Source of the DNA: Nocardia beijingensis NBRC 16342
Lineage (GTDB): Bacteria > Actinomycetota > Actinomycetes > Mycobacteriales > Mycobacteriaceae
Length of the DNA stretch: 64,000 nucleotides
Assembly (NCBI RefSeq): GCF_001612785.1
Contig: NZ_BDBC01000025.1
Location: 1-64,000, forward strand
Reading direction: 5' to 3'
The translations under genes and the position numbers were made by a program. Of this stretch, positions 33,465 to 43,569 are shown piece by piece (the stretch's first letter is position 1; each line of letters opens with the position of its first letter). The notes beneath the pieces were generated by a model. That model was given only the letters and a program-made list of their open reading frames with translations. It did no database searches and was not told the DNA's origin.

Positions 33465-34418
33465 GTGACCGAAGACCTGACCCCGCTGCAGATCCTGGCC
33501 GAACTCGAACCCGTCGCCGAAGCGAATGTCGATCGGCACCTGTCCATGGCGAAAGACTGGAATCCGCACGACTACGTGCCGTGGAGCGAGGGCCGCAACT
33601 TCGCCGCCCTCGGTGGCGAGGACTGGGCGCCGGAGCAATCCCGCCTCGGCGAGGTCGCCAGGGTCGCCATGATCACCAACCTGCTCACCGAGGACAACCT
33701 GCCCTCCTACCACCGCGAGATCGCGCAGAACTTCTCCGAGGACGGCCCGTGGGGCACCTGGGTCGATCGCTGGACCGCCGAGGAGAACCGCCACGGCATC
33801 GCCATGCGGGACTACCTGGTGGTCACCCGCGCCGTCGATCCGGTCGCCCTGGAAGAGGCTCGAATGGCGCACATGAGCAACGGCATCCAGTCGCCGGACG
33901 GGTGGGGCGGCTTCCTGGCGAGCGTCGCCTACGTCACCTTCCAGGAACTGGCCACCCGTGTGTCGCACCGCAATACCGGCAAGGCGTGTGACGACGCCGT
34001 CGCCGATCGACTGCTCCAGCGCATCGCCGCCGACGAGAACCTGCACATGATCTTCTATCGCGCAGTGTGCGGCGCGGCGCTGGACCTGGTCCCCGACCAG
34101 GCCATGCCCGCGATCACCAAGATCGTGACGAACTTCGTGATGCCGGGCGCGGGGATGCCCAATTTCCGCCGTTACGGCGTGTTGATGGCCAAGCACGGCA
34201 TCTACGATCTGCGCCAGCACCTGGAGGAGGTCCTCGAACCGGTGCTCAAGCAGTGGAACGTCTTCGAGCGCACGGATTTCGGGCCGCGCGGCGAGCGGGC
34301 GCGCGACCAATTGGGCGAGTTCCTGGAGAAACTGGGCAAGGACGTGATCAAGTTCGAGGAGCAGCGCGATCGCGCCCTCGCCAGGGACGCCGCGCGTGGC
34401 GCCGCCCAGCCCGTCTAG
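33465..34418 (+). CDS. Acyl-ACP desaturase (DesA family)
   Basis: A 317-residue diiron acyl-[acyl-carrier-protein] desaturase. The iron-binding motifs are EENRH (Glu106, Glu107, His110) and DENLH (Glu191, His194), with Glu161 (FQELAT) between them. It inserts a double bond into fatty acyl-ACP, used for oleate or meromycolate precursors. GTG 33465 is preceded by a good GGAGGA site. In mycobacteria DesA1/DesA2 are elsewhere; here the gene sits between the PH-domain gene and birA. It is convergent with birA. The chain position of desaturation is not predictable. Confidence 0.9.
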   Translation: MTEDLTPLQILAELEPVAEANVDRHLSMAKDWNPHDYVPWSEGRNFAALGGEDWAPEQSRLGEVARVAMITNLLTEDNLPSYHREIAQNFSEDGPWGTWVDRWTAEENRHGIAMRDYLVVTRAVDPVALEEARMAHMSNGIQSPDGWGGFLASVAYVTFQELATRVSHRNTGKACDDAVADRLLQRIAADENLHMIFYRAVCGAALDLVPDQAMPAITKIVTNFVMPGAGMPNFRRYGVLMAKHGIYDLRQHLEEVLEPVLKQWNVFERTDFGPRGERARDQLGEFLEKLGKDVIKFEEQRDRALARDAARGAAQPV

Positions 34419-34463
34419 AGACCGCCGGGCTCGGCCGATCGGGCGGCGAATGTCCCGGCAGGC

Positions 34464-35267
34464 TCAGTACTGGGCGCGCAGATGGGTCACGTCGCCCGCC
34501 GACACCGCTTCGCCGCCGATGAGCAGGCGGCCGTAGTCATCGATACCGTCGGCGATGCCGGTGAGCATCCGGCCGCCGGGCAGCTCGGCGCGGACCTCGG
34601 TGCCGATCGTGGCGCACCGCTCGCGGTAGGCGGCGGCCAGTTCGTCGGTCGCCCAGTCCGCGTCGCGCCAGGCGGTGAAACGCTGCGCGAACTCGGTCAG
34701 CAGCGACCGCACGAGCACCGTGCGGTCGGTCTCGCGCGCGCCCGCGATGGTCAGCGACGTGGCGTGCGGCACCGGCAGTTCTTCCCGGGTCAGACTCACG
34801 TTGAGTCCGAGCCCGATCACGACGGCGGGGGCGCCGTCCCCGCCCGCCGCGACCTCGGCCAGGATGCCTGCGACCTTGCGGCCGTCGATCAGCACGTCGT
34901 TGGGCCACTTGAGTTCCGCGGGCACGTCCGCCGTCGTCCGCAGCGCGTCGACCACGGCGACGCCGGTGAGCAGCGCCAGCCAGGCCAGCGAGGCGGGGCC
35001 GATCCCGGGCAGACGCACGAGTATCGACATCGCCAGCTGCGCCCGCGGCGGGCTGACCCAGGTCCTCGCGTGCCTGCCACGCCCCTGCACTTGGGTTTCC
35101 GCCAGCAGAACCACGCGGTCGGCGGCCGGATCGGCCGCCAGCGCGATCAGATCCGCGTTCGTGGACCCGGTCGACTCCACCACGTCGATCCGCGCGAAGA
35201 ACGACAGTTCGGGCGAGTCGACGGCACTGCGCCGCAACTGCTCTGCATCCAAAGGTGGCCTCTGCAC
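34464..35267 (-). CDS. birA: Biotin--[acetyl-CoA-carboxylase] ligase
   Basis: A 267-residue monofunctional biotin protein ligase without an N-terminal [12 protein letters not shown] (residues 62-70) binds biotinyl-AMP, KWPNDVLI (from Lys120) is the second signature, and a C-terminal BPL_C domain follows. It attaches biotin to the BCCP domain of AccA3, encoded 5 kb downstream. The adjacency to accD5 on the opposite strand matches mycobacterial Rv3279c/Rv3280. The protein is intact. It probably is the only biotin ligase in this window. Confidence 0.94.
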   Translation of the reverse strand: MQRPPLDAEQLRRSAVDSPELSFFARIDVVESTGSTNADLIALAADPAADRVVLLAETQVQGRGRHARTWVSPPRAQLAMSILVRLPGIGPASLAWLALLTGVAVVDALRTTADVPAELKWPNDVLIDGRKVAGILAEVAAGGDGAPAVVIGLGLNVSLTREELPVPHATSLTIAGARETDRTVLVRSLLTEFAQRFTAWRDADWATDELAAAYRERCATIGTEVRAELPGGRMLTGIADGIDDYGRLLIGGEAVSAGDVTHLRAQY

Positions 35268-35294
35268 ACCGGCAGGCTACTCGCCGCGCGGGCG

Positions 35295-35483
35295 CTACCC
35301 GGCGAGGTCGTACCCGGATACGAGCGGGTCGCGCGCCGCCATGCCCGCGTCGTCTTCCTCCCGCTCGCCTTCCGCCGTCTCCGGCAGGCACTCCGGATCG
35401 CCGTACTTCGCGGCAGTCTCCGTGGTCCGCGTCCACGCCGTCGCGGCGCCGTATTCGGCGAACGCTCTACCCCATTCCCACAT
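35295..35483 (-). CDS. Small hypothetical protein upstream of birA
   Basis: A 62-residue acidic protein ([12 protein letters not shown], then many Glu/Asp residues) of unknown function. I accept it because a very strong site (GGGGAGGAG) lies 7 bases before ATG 35483 and the frame runs to a proper stop 27 bp before the birA start, so it may be the first gene of a birA transcript. There is no membrane segment, signal peptide or recognised motif. It could still be a chance ORF. Confidence 0.5.
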   Translation of the reverse strand: MWEWGRAFAEYGAATAWTRTTETAAKYGDPECLPETAEGEREEDDAGMAARDPLVSGYDLAG

Positions 35484-35674
35484 GACGCGCTCCTCCCCTG
35501 AGCCCGGAATCCTTCGCCCTCAGGCTATCCGGACCCCAACGGAGCGCGATACTTGTTTTCCGCCTCCCCAACCCCGCTACCGACCAGGAAGTTTGCCTCC
35601 GAAATCTGATCTAGCTGCGGTTTTCTACTCGCCGGTAGCCCCACTCTGGGTTACAGACACGCACTGGCACTGGT

Positions 35675-35680
35675 TACACT
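35675..35680 (+). promoter_or_regulatory. -10 box for leaderless accD5 mRNA
   Basis: TACACT lies 8 bases before ATG 35689 and no ribosome binding site is seen, as expected for a leaderless mRNA. Confidence 0.55.
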
Positions 35681-35688
35681 GCGATGCC

Positions 35689-37329
35689 ATGACGAGTGTC
35701 CAGCAGCAGCCCGCATCAGGTCCCGCGGGTTCCCCCGATATCCACACCACCGCTGGGAAGCTGGCTGACCTGCGGAATCGGCTGGAAGAGGCCAAGCACC
35801 CGATGGGTGAGGCCGCGGTCGACAAGGTGCACGCGAAGGGCAAGATGACCGCCCGCGAGCGCATCCTCGCCCTGCTGGACGAAGGCTCGTTCGTCGAACT
35901 CGACGCCTTGGCCCGCCACCGCAGCGTGAACTTCGGCCTGGAGAACAACCGCCCGCTCGGCGACGGCGTGGTGACCGGTTACGGCACCATCGACGGCCGC
36001 GACGTGTGCATCTTCAGCCAGGACGTCACGGTGTTCGGCGGCAGCCTCGGCGAGGTCTACGGCGAGAAGATCGTCAAGGTCATGGACCTGGCCCTGAAGA
36101 CGGGCCGCCCGCTGATCGGCATCAACGAGGGCGCGGGCGCGCGCATCCAGGAGGGCGTGGTCTCCCTCGGCCTCTACGGCGAGATCTTCCACCGCAACAT
36201 CCAGGCCTCCGGCGTGATCCCGCAGATCTCGCTGATCATGGGCCCCGCCGCCGGTGGTCACGTGTACTCCCCCGCGCTGACCGACTTCGTCGTGATGGTC
36301 GACGGCAGCAGCCAGATGTTCGTCACCGGCCCCGACGTCATCAAGACGGTCACCGGCGAGGACGTCACCATGGAGGACCTGGGCGGCGCGCACACGCACA
36401 TGACCAAGTCCGGCGTGGCGCACTACGTCGCCTCCGGCGAGCAGGACGCCCTGGACTACGTCAAGGATCTGCTGTCCTACCTGCCGAGCAACAACCGCGC
36501 CGAGGCGCCGCGGTTCCCGGCCACCGACCCGATCGACGGCGCGATCGAGGACTCGCTCACCGAAGAGGACCTCGAACTCGACACGATCATCCCGGACTCG
36601 CCGAACCAGCCCTACGACATGCACGAGGTGATCCGTCGTCTGCTCGACGACGACGAGTTCCTCGAGGTGCAGGCCGAGCGCGCGATGAACATCGTCGTCG
36701 GCTTCGGCCGGATCGACGGCCGCAGCGTCGGCATCGTGGCCAACCAGCCCACCCAGTTCGCGGGCTGCCTGGACATCGACGCCTCGGAGAAGGCCGCGCG
36801 CTTCGTGCGCACCTGCGACGCGTTCAACATCCCGATCATCACCCTGGTCGACGTGCCAGGCTTCCTGCCCGGCACCGGACAGGAATACAACGGCATCATC
36901 CGGCGCGGCGCGAAACTGCTCTACGCCTACGGCGAGGCCACTGTGGGCAAAATCACGATCATCACCCGCAAGGCCTACGGCGGCGCCTACGACGTCATGG
37001 GTTCCAAGCACATGGGCGCCGACGTGAACCTGGCCTGGCCGACCGCTCAGATCGCCGTCATGGGCGCTTCCGGCGCCGTCGGGTTCGTCTACCGCAAGCA
37101 GCTGCAGCAGGCCGCCAAAGACGGCGGCGACGTCGATGCGCTGCGGCTCGAGCTCCAGAACGAGTACGAGGACACGCTCGTGAACCCGTACGTCGCCGCC
37201 GAGCGCGGCTACGTGGACGCGGTCATCCCGCCGTCGCACACTCGCGGCCAGATCGTCTCCGCGCTGCGTCTGCTGGAGCGCAAGATGGTGACCCTGCCGC
37301 CGAAGAAACACGGCAACATCCCGCTGTGA
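35689..37329 (+). CDS. accD5: Propionyl/acetyl-CoA carboxylase carboxyltransferase, beta subunit
   Basis: A 546-residue carboxyltransferase with the N- and C-terminal crotonase-like halves. The oxyanion-hole segments [12 protein letters not shown] and [14 protein letters not shown] are both present, plus [13 protein letters not shown]. It transfers the carboxyl group from biotinyl-AccA3 to propionyl-CoA to make methylmalonyl-CoA, and acetyl-CoA less well. ATG 35689 follows a TACACT box. The next genes are accE5 and maf, the mycobacterial order. AccD5 is essential in mycobacteria and a target of inhibitors (established for that homologue). A full-length open frame precedes the ATG but is not homologous. 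Confidence 0.95.
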   Translation: MTSVQQQPASGPAGSPDIHTTAGKLADLRNRLEEAKHPMGEAAVDKVHAKGKMTARERILALLDEGSFVELDALARHRSVNFGLENNRPLGDGVVTGYGTIDGRDVCIFSQDVTVFGGSLGEVYGEKIVKVMDLALKTGRPLIGINEGAGARIQEGVVSLGLYGEIFHRNIQASGVIPQISLIMGPAAGGHVYSPALTDFVVMVDGSSQMFVTGPDVIKTVTGEDVTMEDLGGAHTHMTKSGVAHYVASGEQDALDYVKDLLSYLPSNNRAEAPRFPATDPIDGAIEDSLTEEDLELDTIIPDSPNQPYDMHEVIRRLLDDDEFLEVQAERAMNIVVGFGRIDGRSVGIVANQPTQFAGCLDIDASEKAARFVRTCDAFNIPIITLVDVPGFLPGTGQEYNGIIRRGAKLLYAYGEATVGKITIITRKAYGGAYDVMGSKHMGADVNLAWPTAQIAVMGASGAVGFVYRKQLQQAAKDGGDVDALRLELQNEYEDTLVNPYVAAERGYVDAVIPPSHTRGQIVSALRLLERKMVTLPPKKHGNIPL

Positions 37330-37521
37330 TCGAGCGATAACCTCGATAAGCCGCGCACAAAGGGTGGCATCCGCTTCGGTAGCACTTACTCTGGCGAGTA
37401 CCGGCTTGTTGCAGAGAAGCAATGAGTGCGTCCGAGGACGGTTGCTTCATCCATAACTTGTCGGAAAACGGGAACAGCCTGATCAGTTCCGCTGACCAAG
37501 GCGAAGAGAGGACCTGGCACT

Positions 37522-37854
37522 GTGACGACCGTGGCAGAAGAAGATGTGTTGAGCGCCGTCGAACTGGATCTCACAGTCGACCCGATCGCGGACGAGGCCG
37601 GGTCAGCCGGCTCGGACGCGACAGCGCAATCCGCCGAGGCCACCCCGGAGCCGTTCTTCCGTGTCGTGAAGGGCTCGCCGACCGACGAGGAACTCGCCGC
37701 GCTGGTGTGCGTGCTTTCCGCCGTCGCGAACAGCGCCGCGCCCGCGGGTCCGACGGGCCCGCCGGACCTGTGGGGCCACCCGACGCTGATGCATCGTGGC
37801 GCTTCCCCGTTCTCCCCGTACTCCTTCCCGCAGTTGTCCCACCTGCGCGGGTGA
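37522..37854 (+). CDS. accE5: Acyl-CoA carboxylase epsilon subunit
   Basis: A 110-residue small subunit that stabilises the AccA3-AccD5 holoenzyme. A variable acidic N-terminal ~45 residues leads to the conserved core FFRVVKGSPTDEELAALVCVLSA, then a Trp/Gly-rich end WGHPTLMHRG typical of accE. It starts with GTG 37522 after GAGAGGA and overlaps maf by 4 bases. It lies 192 bp after accD5, so it may have its own promoter. The mycobacterial homologue AccE5 (Rv3281) is at the same place. Confidence 0.9.
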   Translation: MTTVAEEDVLSAVELDLTVDPIADEAGSAGSDATAQSAEATPEPFFRVVKGSPTDEELAALVCVLSAVANSAAPAGPTGPPDLWGHPTLMHRGASPFSPYSFPQLSHLRG

Positions 37855-38483
37855 CGCGGCTGATCCTGGCCTCCGCGTCCCCGGCCCGCCGGGAGGTGCT
37901 CCGCTCGGCGGGCATCGACCCGATCGTCCGGGTCTCCGCCGTGGACGAGGACGCGGTCGCCGCAGCCCTTCCCGATGACACGCCTCCGCAGGGCGTCGTG
38001 GTGGAGCTGGCGCGCGCCAAAGCGGCGGCCGTCGCCGCCGCGATTCCGGAGTTCGCCGCCGATTGCGTCGTGGTGGCCTGTGATTCCATGCTGCTCGTCG
38101 ACGGCGAGTTGCAGGGCAAGCCGCACACCCCCGAGGTCGCTCGCGCGCGCTGGGGCGACATGGCCGGGCGCAGCGCGGATCTGGTGACCGGTCACTGCGT
38201 GCTGCGGATGCGCGACGGCGCGATCATCGCCGAGGCGGTCGATTGCAGCAGCACCACCGTGCATTTCGCCAAGCCGGAGCCGGACGAGCTGGACGCCTAC
38301 ATCGCGACCGGCGAGCCGCTCCAGGTGGCGGGCGCGTTCACCCTCGACGGCCTCGGCGGCTGGTTCGTCGATCGCATCGATGGCGACCCGTCCAGCGTCA
38401 TCGGCATCGGATTACCACTGCTGCGCCGACTGCTTGGCGATATTGGGATCAGCGTTACGCAGCTGTGGGGCCATACGGCCTGA
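37851..38483 (+). CDS. maf: Maf-like nucleoside triphosphate pyrophosphatase
   Basis: A 210-residue Maf protein that hydrolyses noncanonical or pyrimidine NTPs to NMP and pyrophosphate. LASASPARREVLRSAGI at the N-terminus, the catalytic VACDSMLL and the QVAGAFTLDGLGGWFV motif are intact. GTG 37851 overlaps the accE5 stop. Its last 72 bp overlap the 3' end of the convergent SufR-like regulator gene, which is unusual. The position between accE5 and sseA is conserved with mycobacteria. Confidence 0.93.
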   Translation: MTRLILASASPARREVLRSAGIDPIVRVSAVDEDAVAAALPDDTPPQGVVVELARAKAAAVAAAIPEFAADCVVVACDSMLLVDGELQGKPHTPEVARARWGDMAGRSADLVTGHCVLRMRDGAIIAEAVDCSSTTVHFAKPEPDELDAYIATGEPLQVAGAFTLDGLGGWFVDRIDGDPSSVIGIGLPLLRRLLGDIGISVTQLWGHTA

Positions 38484-39188
38484 CGGCGTGGTCAGCGCCT
38501 CGGCGTCACCGCCGGGGGGCGCCTTCGCCGGCTCCTGGGCTTCGGCGCGCTGCGCCGCGACGAGTTCCAGACGGGCCACGCACAGCTCGGGCTCCACGAA
38601 CGGATGCATCCGCACGTCGACGGTCCCCTGTGCGCCGCCCCTGCGCAGGACGTCTTCCAGCAGCCCCTGATGCACGCCGCAGACCACGTCGGAATGCGTC
38701 CGCGCGAGTTCGCGCAGCGGGCATGCCGTCAGCCGGATCAGCACCTTCCCCTCGTTCTCCGGGGAAGGGTCGCGCTCGGGCGCGAAACCCAGTTCCGACA
38801 TCAACGTCATCGTGAGGTCCTTGGCGTCATCCAGCGACTCGACCCGATGGTCACCGACGTCGAGTCTGCTGCCCCAGGCGCGGCCCGCCGCGTTCGCCGC
38901 CTCGGCTCTGCGCCGGGGATCGGGACCGAGCTGGTCGGCGAGCACCTGCGCCAGATCCTGGTAGCCGACCGATCGCTGCACCGCGCTGTATCCGATGCGC
39001 GGCCGCCCGCGGCCACGCGGCGGCTGCTGGAACTGCCGGACGAGGGATTCCCTGGTGAGCACGTCCAGGTGGAATCGGACCGTGGTGACGTGCTGTCCGG
39101 TGATTCTGGCCAGTTCCTGGGCGTCGAGAGGCTCGCTGGCGCCACGTAGGATCGCGAGCAGTCGCCGCCGCGGCCAAGAATCGGACAT
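38412..39188 (-). CDS. SufR/ArsR-like winged-helix regulator with conserved Cys residues
   Basis: A 258-residue regulator. An N-terminal winged helix ([24 protein letters not shown], about residues 21-44) is followed by a PRIGYSAV motif and a metal-binding-like part: [20 protein letters not shown] contains two Cys residues 12 apart plus His, as in SufR-type iron-sulfur sensors. The C-terminal ~50 residues are a low-complexity tail, coded across the 3' end of maf. It is convergent with maf and divergent from sseA. A role in sensing iron-sulfur or redox state, and regulation of sseA, are inferences. Confidence 0.78.
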   Translation of the reverse strand: MSDSWPRRRLLAILRGASEPLDAQELARITGQHVTTVRFHLDVLTRESLVRQFQQPPRGRGRPRIGYSAVQRSVGYQDLAQVLADQLGPDPRRRAEAANAAGRAWGSRLDVGDHRVESLDDAKDLTMTLMSELGFAPERDPSPENEGKVLIRLTACPLRELARTHSDVVCGVHQGLLEDVLRRGGAQGTVDVRMHPFVEPELCVARLELVAAQRAEAQEPAKAPPGGDAEALTTPSGRMAPQLRNADPNIAKQSAQQW

Positions 39189-39356
39189 AGCTCACCCCTC
39201 CTCCCGGGAGACTTTATCGGATGTAGGTGCCCTTTATTCGGCCCTCATCCGATTTGTGATCTGAAACGAGAGTCACTGTCGCCCCACAACTACCCTCGTT
39301 GTGAGACCTCGAACCGCCGCCACCGCCGTCCACCCATGCGTGAAGGACCCAACACC

Positions 39357-40274
39357 GTGCCCGTCGCTCCGGACCCTCATCCCTCGCTCGGTTCCTACGC
39401 ACACCCTCACCGACTAGTAACCACGGAGTGGCTGTCGGCAAACATAGGCGCGCGGGGACTCAAGATCATCGAGGCCAACGAGGACACGCTGCTCTACGAC
39501 ATCGGGCACGTTCCGGGCGCCACCAAACTGGATTGGCGAAGCGATCTGAACGATCCGGTCACGCGCGACTATATCGACGGAACGCGCTTCACCGAACTGA
39601 TGCGCGCGAAAGGTATCGATCGTGACGACACGGTTGTGATCTACGGCGACCGGGGCAACACCCAGGCGGCGCACGCGGCCTGGGTGTTCACCCTGTTCGG
39701 GCACGAGGACGTGCGCCTGCTCGACGGCGGCCGCGCGGCGTGGATCTCCGAAGGGCGCGACACGACGTTCGAACCCGACTACCCCGTGCGCAGCGGCTAT
39801 CCGGCCGTGCGGCGCGACGACGGCACCTTTCGCGCCTTCCGCGAGGACGTGCTCGCCCACCTCGGCAAACCGGTGCTCGACGTACGCTCCGCCGAGGAGT
39901 ACTCAGGCGCGCCCACGCTGCGACCGGTCGATCCGGAAGGCGCGGCATTGCGCGACGGCCACATCCCGAGCGCGTCGAACATCCCCTGGTCGGAGGCGCT
40001 GACCGCCGACGGGCGTTTCCGCTCCCGCACCGAACTCGACGACGTCTACCGCGCGTTGACCGGCGCGCAGGACGTGATCGTCTACAGTCGAGTCGGCGCG
40101 CGATCCGGTCACACCTGGTTCGTCCTGACCTACCTGCTCGGACGGCGCGGCGTACGCAACTACGACGGGTCGTGGACCGAGTGGGGCAACTCCGTGCGCA
40201 TGCCGATCGCCACGGGCGGCGAACCCGGTGAAGTGCCCGCGCGCGCCGGGGCGCGGCGCACGCGAAGCAGGTAG
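39357..40274 (+). CDS. sseA: SseA-like sulfurtransferase lacking the catalytic Cys
   Basis: A 305-residue two-domain rhodanese. The order with accD5-accE5-maf upstream and accA3 downstream identifies it as SseA (Rv3283-like); family motifs include [27 protein letters not shown] and [14 protein letters not shown]. The active-site loop, normally YCR(I/V)GERSSHTWF, reads [13 protein letters not shown]: the persulfide-forming Cys is replaced by Ser244 (AGT at 40086-40088). One base change (T to A) would account for it. The N-terminal DRGNTQAAH also departs from the family. GTG 39357 has GAAGGA upstream. Either it has lost transferase activity or it has another role. Confidence 0.88.
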   Translation: MPVAPDPHPSLGSYAHPHRLVTTEWLSANIGARGLKIIEANEDTLLYDIGHVPGATKLDWRSDLNDPVTRDYIDGTRFTELMRAKGIDRDDTVVIYGDRGNTQAAHAAWVFTLFGHEDVRLLDGGRAAWISEGRDTTFEPDYPVRSGYPAVRRDDGTFRAFREDVLAHLGKPVLDVRSAEEYSGAPTLRPVDPEGAALRDGHIPSASNIPWSEALTADGRFRSRTELDDVYRALTGAQDVIVYSRVGARSGHTWFVLTYLLGRRGVRNYDGSWTEWGNSVRMPIATGGEPGEVPARAGARRTRSR

Positions 40275-40320
40275 CCGGGGCGGGGTCCCAAACACAGGAC
40301 GCGTACGTTGTGATCCGCGA

Positions 40321-40336
40321 CCTACTGTTCAGTAGG
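40321..40336. promoter_or_regulatory. Inverted repeat upstream of accA3
   Basis: CCTACTG-TT-CAGTAGG is a perfect 7-bp inverted repeat with a 2-base centre. A TACACT -10-like box lies downstream at about 40370-40375, so this is a candidate operator in the accA3 promoter region. Confidence 0.5.
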
Positions 40337-40472
40337 GCTAGCCGAGTTCGGCGACTGTTGGCAGACTGCCTACACTCGCCCGAGACGTAAGTTTGTCGAT
40401 GACGGGAGCGGAGCCTGCGCAGCGACCCCACCCCCCGGCGAAGCGACCAGAAGAATGCACACAGGAGGCTCA

Positions 40473-42278
<1,806 letters not shown>

Positions 42279-42300
42279 TACCCGGCGCAGACCGGGACAC

Positions 42301-42334
42301 GAGCGGGCGCGGACCACGAGGTCCGCGCCCGCTC
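42301..42334 (+). terminator. Intrinsic terminator of accA3
   Basis: A perfect 15-bp stem (42301-42315 with 42320-42334), 4-base loop, followed by CTTTGTT. It begins 23 bases after the accA3 stop. Confidence 0.85.
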
Positions 42335-42411
42335 CTTTGTTCACGCGGCGGTCCCTCCGTCGTCACGCCGCTGGACCCGAGGCGCATACCGCGGTGTCGT
42401 ATCGTGATCCG

Positions 42412-43350
42412 GTGACCAGCTCGACAAGCCTCTCCCCTGTCGCGGAGGCGATCCGCGCGCGTCGTGCCACGGGTAGCCGTTCCGACGGTCACCGCTTGGC
42501 GCTGGTGGTGGAGGGCGGCGGCAGTCGGGGCGTGTACTCCAGCGGCATGGTGTCCGCGCTGGATGAGCTCGGACTCGCCGGGGTGTTCGACGCCGTGTAC
42601 GGCACGTCGGCGGGCGCGATCAACGGCGCCTGGCTGCTGAGCGGGCGCGCGATCCCCGGTATGCGCTCGTGGACCGATCCGGTGATCATGCGCCGCGCCA
42701 TCGACCCGGCCCGGCTGCTGCGCGGGCGTCCGGCCTTCGATCTGCGGTATCTCGTGCATCAGGTGTACGACGGCGTCGAACCGATGGACTTCGAGGCCAT
42801 CCTGGCCAACTCGACGACGTTCCATCCGATCGCCACCGACATCCGCACCGGGCAGGCGGTGGATCTGCAGCCGCACATCACCGACAAGCGGACACTGATG
42901 CGGGCGTTGCGCGCGTCGGCGGGCCTGCCCCTGCTGGCCGGGCCGCCGGTCGCTCTCGGCGGCTCCGCCTTCTTCGACGGCGGTCTTTCCGAGACGGTGC
43001 CGATCCGCACCGCCGTCCGAGCCGGCGCCACCCTCGCCCTGGTACTGCGCACCCGGCGCGTGGACGAGAAGCGCCCGCCCGCCTCGCGTCTGCACCAGAT
43101 CGTCGGCGGCGGTTACCTGCGCGCCGTGGCCCCGGGCGCGTACCGAGCCTGGCTCGAGCGCCCCGGTCAGCAGGACATCGAGGACCGGGCGCTGGCCGAA
43201 CTCGGTGATTCGGTGCTGCAAATCCACCCTCCGGCCGGCTCTCCCGACATCGATAGCGCCGCCCGCGACACCACGCTGCTGGCCGAAGGGCTTCGCATCG
43301 GCCGCCAAGCGGTCCTCAGCGCGCTCTCCGCCGTCCTCCCGGCCGCCTGA
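42412..43350 (+). CDS. Patatin-like phospholipase family protein
   Basis: A 312-residue hydrolase. The anion-binding VEGGGSRGVYSSG (34-40 core EGGGSRG), nucleophile GTSAG with Ser66 and the catalytic Asp in FFDGG (Asp189) are all intact. Such proteins cleave acyl esters of phospholipids or related lipids. GTG 42412 is chosen because the conserved fold begins about 28 residues later; the open frame extends upstream across the accA3 terminator and that part is not used. A second patatin lies at 62322. No signal peptide is seen, so it is probably cytoplasmic or peripheral. Confidence 0.86.
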   Translation: MTSSTSLSPVAEAIRARRATGSRSDGHRLALVVEGGGSRGVYSSGMVSALDELGLAGVFDAVYGTSAGAINGAWLLSGRAIPGMRSWTDPVIMRRAIDPARLLRGRPAFDLRYLVHQVYDGVEPMDFEAILANSTTFHPIATDIRTGQAVDLQPHITDKRTLMRALRASAGLPLLAGPPVALGGSAFFDGGLSETVPIRTAVRAGATLALVLRTRRVDEKRPPASRLHQIVGGGYLRAVAPGAYRAWLERPGQQDIEDRALAELGDSVLQIHPPAGSPDIDSAARDTTLLAEGLRIGRQAVLSALSAVLPAA

Positions 43351-43569
43351 TCGCCCGCTCCGCCGTAGCCCAGCCGCCTGAGCGCGCTTGGGCCCCATCC
43401 AGAGCGGGCATGCGAGGAACGCGCGGGCCGGAAGGCGGGGCGAGGACCATGACTGCCGAGGTGGACACCGCGCTCATCCGCGCCTCAACTCCGCCCGCCC
43501 ACGACAGCGAGATATTCGAGCCGAGCGCTGACGCTTCGGCATCGGCATGACACCGCTGTCCGAAGATGT

